Assembly (NCBI GenBank): GCA_947176475.1
Contig: CAMWQX010000086.1
Location: forward strand, 1 to 5,762
Source: an uncultured Bacillota bacterium
GTDB lineage: Bacteria > Bacillota_I > Bacilli_A > RF39 > UBA660
DNA: 5,762 nucleotides
Direction: 5' to 3'
Below the pieces are notes generated by a model. It was given only the letters and a program-made list of their open reading frames with translations. It ran no database searches and was not told the DNA's origin. Shown here piece by piece: positions 5,473 to 5,762 of this stretch. Made by a program: the position numbers and the translations under genes. Each line of letters opens with the position of its first letter. The stretch's first letter is position 1.

Positions 5473-5762
5473 CTAATTTTCCCTCCCTCAATTTTTTTCT
5501 TATGCGATAAAGAATTACTTTAATATTTGTGACACTTTTATTTACCATTTTGGATATCTCTTTGGCTTTATAGCCTTTGATATAGTAAAGATTGAAAATA
5601 TCTTTTTCTTCTTTGGATAATTTTTTTAGTATTTCATTAATATATAATGTGGTTTCAAAATCCATTTTATAACTATTAATATTTTCATCAAGAATCGTCT
5701 CTTCTTTTAATTTATTTAATCTTTGGTAAGAACAGTTTTTAGCCTGTCTCTTATAAACATAT
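5465..5762 (-). CDS. Sigma-70 family (ECF-like) sigma factor, 5' end cut by window edge
   Basis: The frame is open for 98 residues to the right edge with no stop, so the true start lies outside; the ATG at 5663-5665 is internal (Met33 of the visible part). The C-terminal half is a clear region 4: LSKEEKDIFNLYYIKGYKAK, then EISKMVNKSVTNIKVILYRI and RKKLREGK. This is the helix-turn-helix that reads the -35 element. The preceding AKNC...LNKLKEE resembles the end of region 2, and the short spacer between them is typical of ECF-type factors without region 3. It directs RNA polymerase to a dedicated promoter set, commonly envelope stress genes. The downstream 138-residue gene overlaps its stop (GATGTCTAA) and is probably its regulator. 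The outermost 19 bases (5744-5762) closely resemble a library adapter, so the six residues YVYKRQ may not be real; I trust the protein only from AKNC onward. Confidence 0.85.
   Translation of the reverse strand, partial: YVYKRQAKNCSYQRLNKLKEETILDENINSYKMDFETTLYINEILKKLSKEEKDIFNLYYIKGYKAKEISKMVNKSVTNIKVILYRIRKKLREGKLDV
5744..5762. other. Probable Nextera/Tn5 mosaic-end adapter remnant at the right edge
   Basis: The plus strand reads CTGTCTCTTATAAACATAT. The synthetic Tn5 mosaic end used in transposase library preparation is CTGTCTCTTATACACATCT. They agree at 17 of 19 positions, both differences are C to A, and the match fills exactly the last 19 bases of the window. The natural IS50 outside end fits less well (15 of 19). 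On the minus strand it encodes VYKRQ, as the adapter does in one frame. Where an ECF factor would usually have a hydrophobic residue just before the AKN motif there is Gln, which also suggests foreign bases. If so, genomic sequence ends at 5743. Confidence 0.6.

Noticed and set aside
5465..5665. A 66-residue stand-alone protein starting at the ATG 5663-5665
   Set aside because: The same frame stays open upstream to the window edge and the upstream residues (AKNC...LNKLKEE) continue a sigma factor. No good binding site precedes that ATG. It is an internal Met.
1..5762. Alternative genetic code (TGA read as Trp), considered because of the low GC
   Set aside because: All conserved tryptophans checked (for example in the XRE helix-turn-helix and cls) are TGG, and the reading frames are full length under the standard bacterial code. 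No TGA stop occurs among the few genes here, but the sample is too small to mean anything.

Overview
The window is AT-rich DNA (by eye roughly two-thirds or more A+T) with strong AGGAGG-type ribosome binding sites, short gaps and U-tailed hairpin terminators. This points to a low-GC Bacillota, possibly an uncultured gut lineage; that placement is an inference. Tryptophan is TGG and the visible stops are TAA or TAG, so nothing suggests a recoded genome. Every gene is on the minus strand and is read from the right edge to the left. No gene-free stretch exceeds 300 bases; the longest (2188-2334) holds the regulatory leader described below. No tRNA, rRNA, CRISPR array or insertion sequence was seen.

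Right part, in order of transcription. The C-terminal part of a sigma-70 family factor (ECF-like) runs off the right edge and overlaps by 8 bases a small single-pass membrane or secreted protein, as in sigma/anti-sigma pairs. A perfect terminator (5027-5053) closes that unit. An extended -10 promoter right behind it starts a two-gene unit: a PmtA-like SAM methyltransferase, then a cardiolipin synthase with two intact HKD motifs 12 bases downstream. Both are expected to act on membrane phospholipids. The last 19 bases of the window match the synthetic Nextera/Tn5 mosaic end at 17 of 19 positions, so they may be library adapter rather than genome.

Middle and left. Behind cls lies an XRE-type regulator with a membrane-embedded C-terminus, closed by a strong terminator. 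Next comes an ABC-F ATPase of the antibiotic-resistance (ribosomal protection) type. Its mRNA carries an apparent six-codon leader ORF (MRTIIK) with a very strong Shine-Dalgarno sequence. Three short segments follow that can pair in mutually exclusive ways, and one of them covers part of the abc-F ribosome binding site. This looks like a translational attenuator and is the most interesting element here. The left edge cuts a gene for an unrecognised membrane-anchored protein with a long charged helical domain.

Taken together the genes suggest an envelope-stress and ribosome-protection neighbourhood: an extracytoplasmic signalling pair, phospholipid modification, a membrane-tethered regulator and an inducible-looking ribosome rescue factor. 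That common theme is inferred from gene order, not shown by the sequence.
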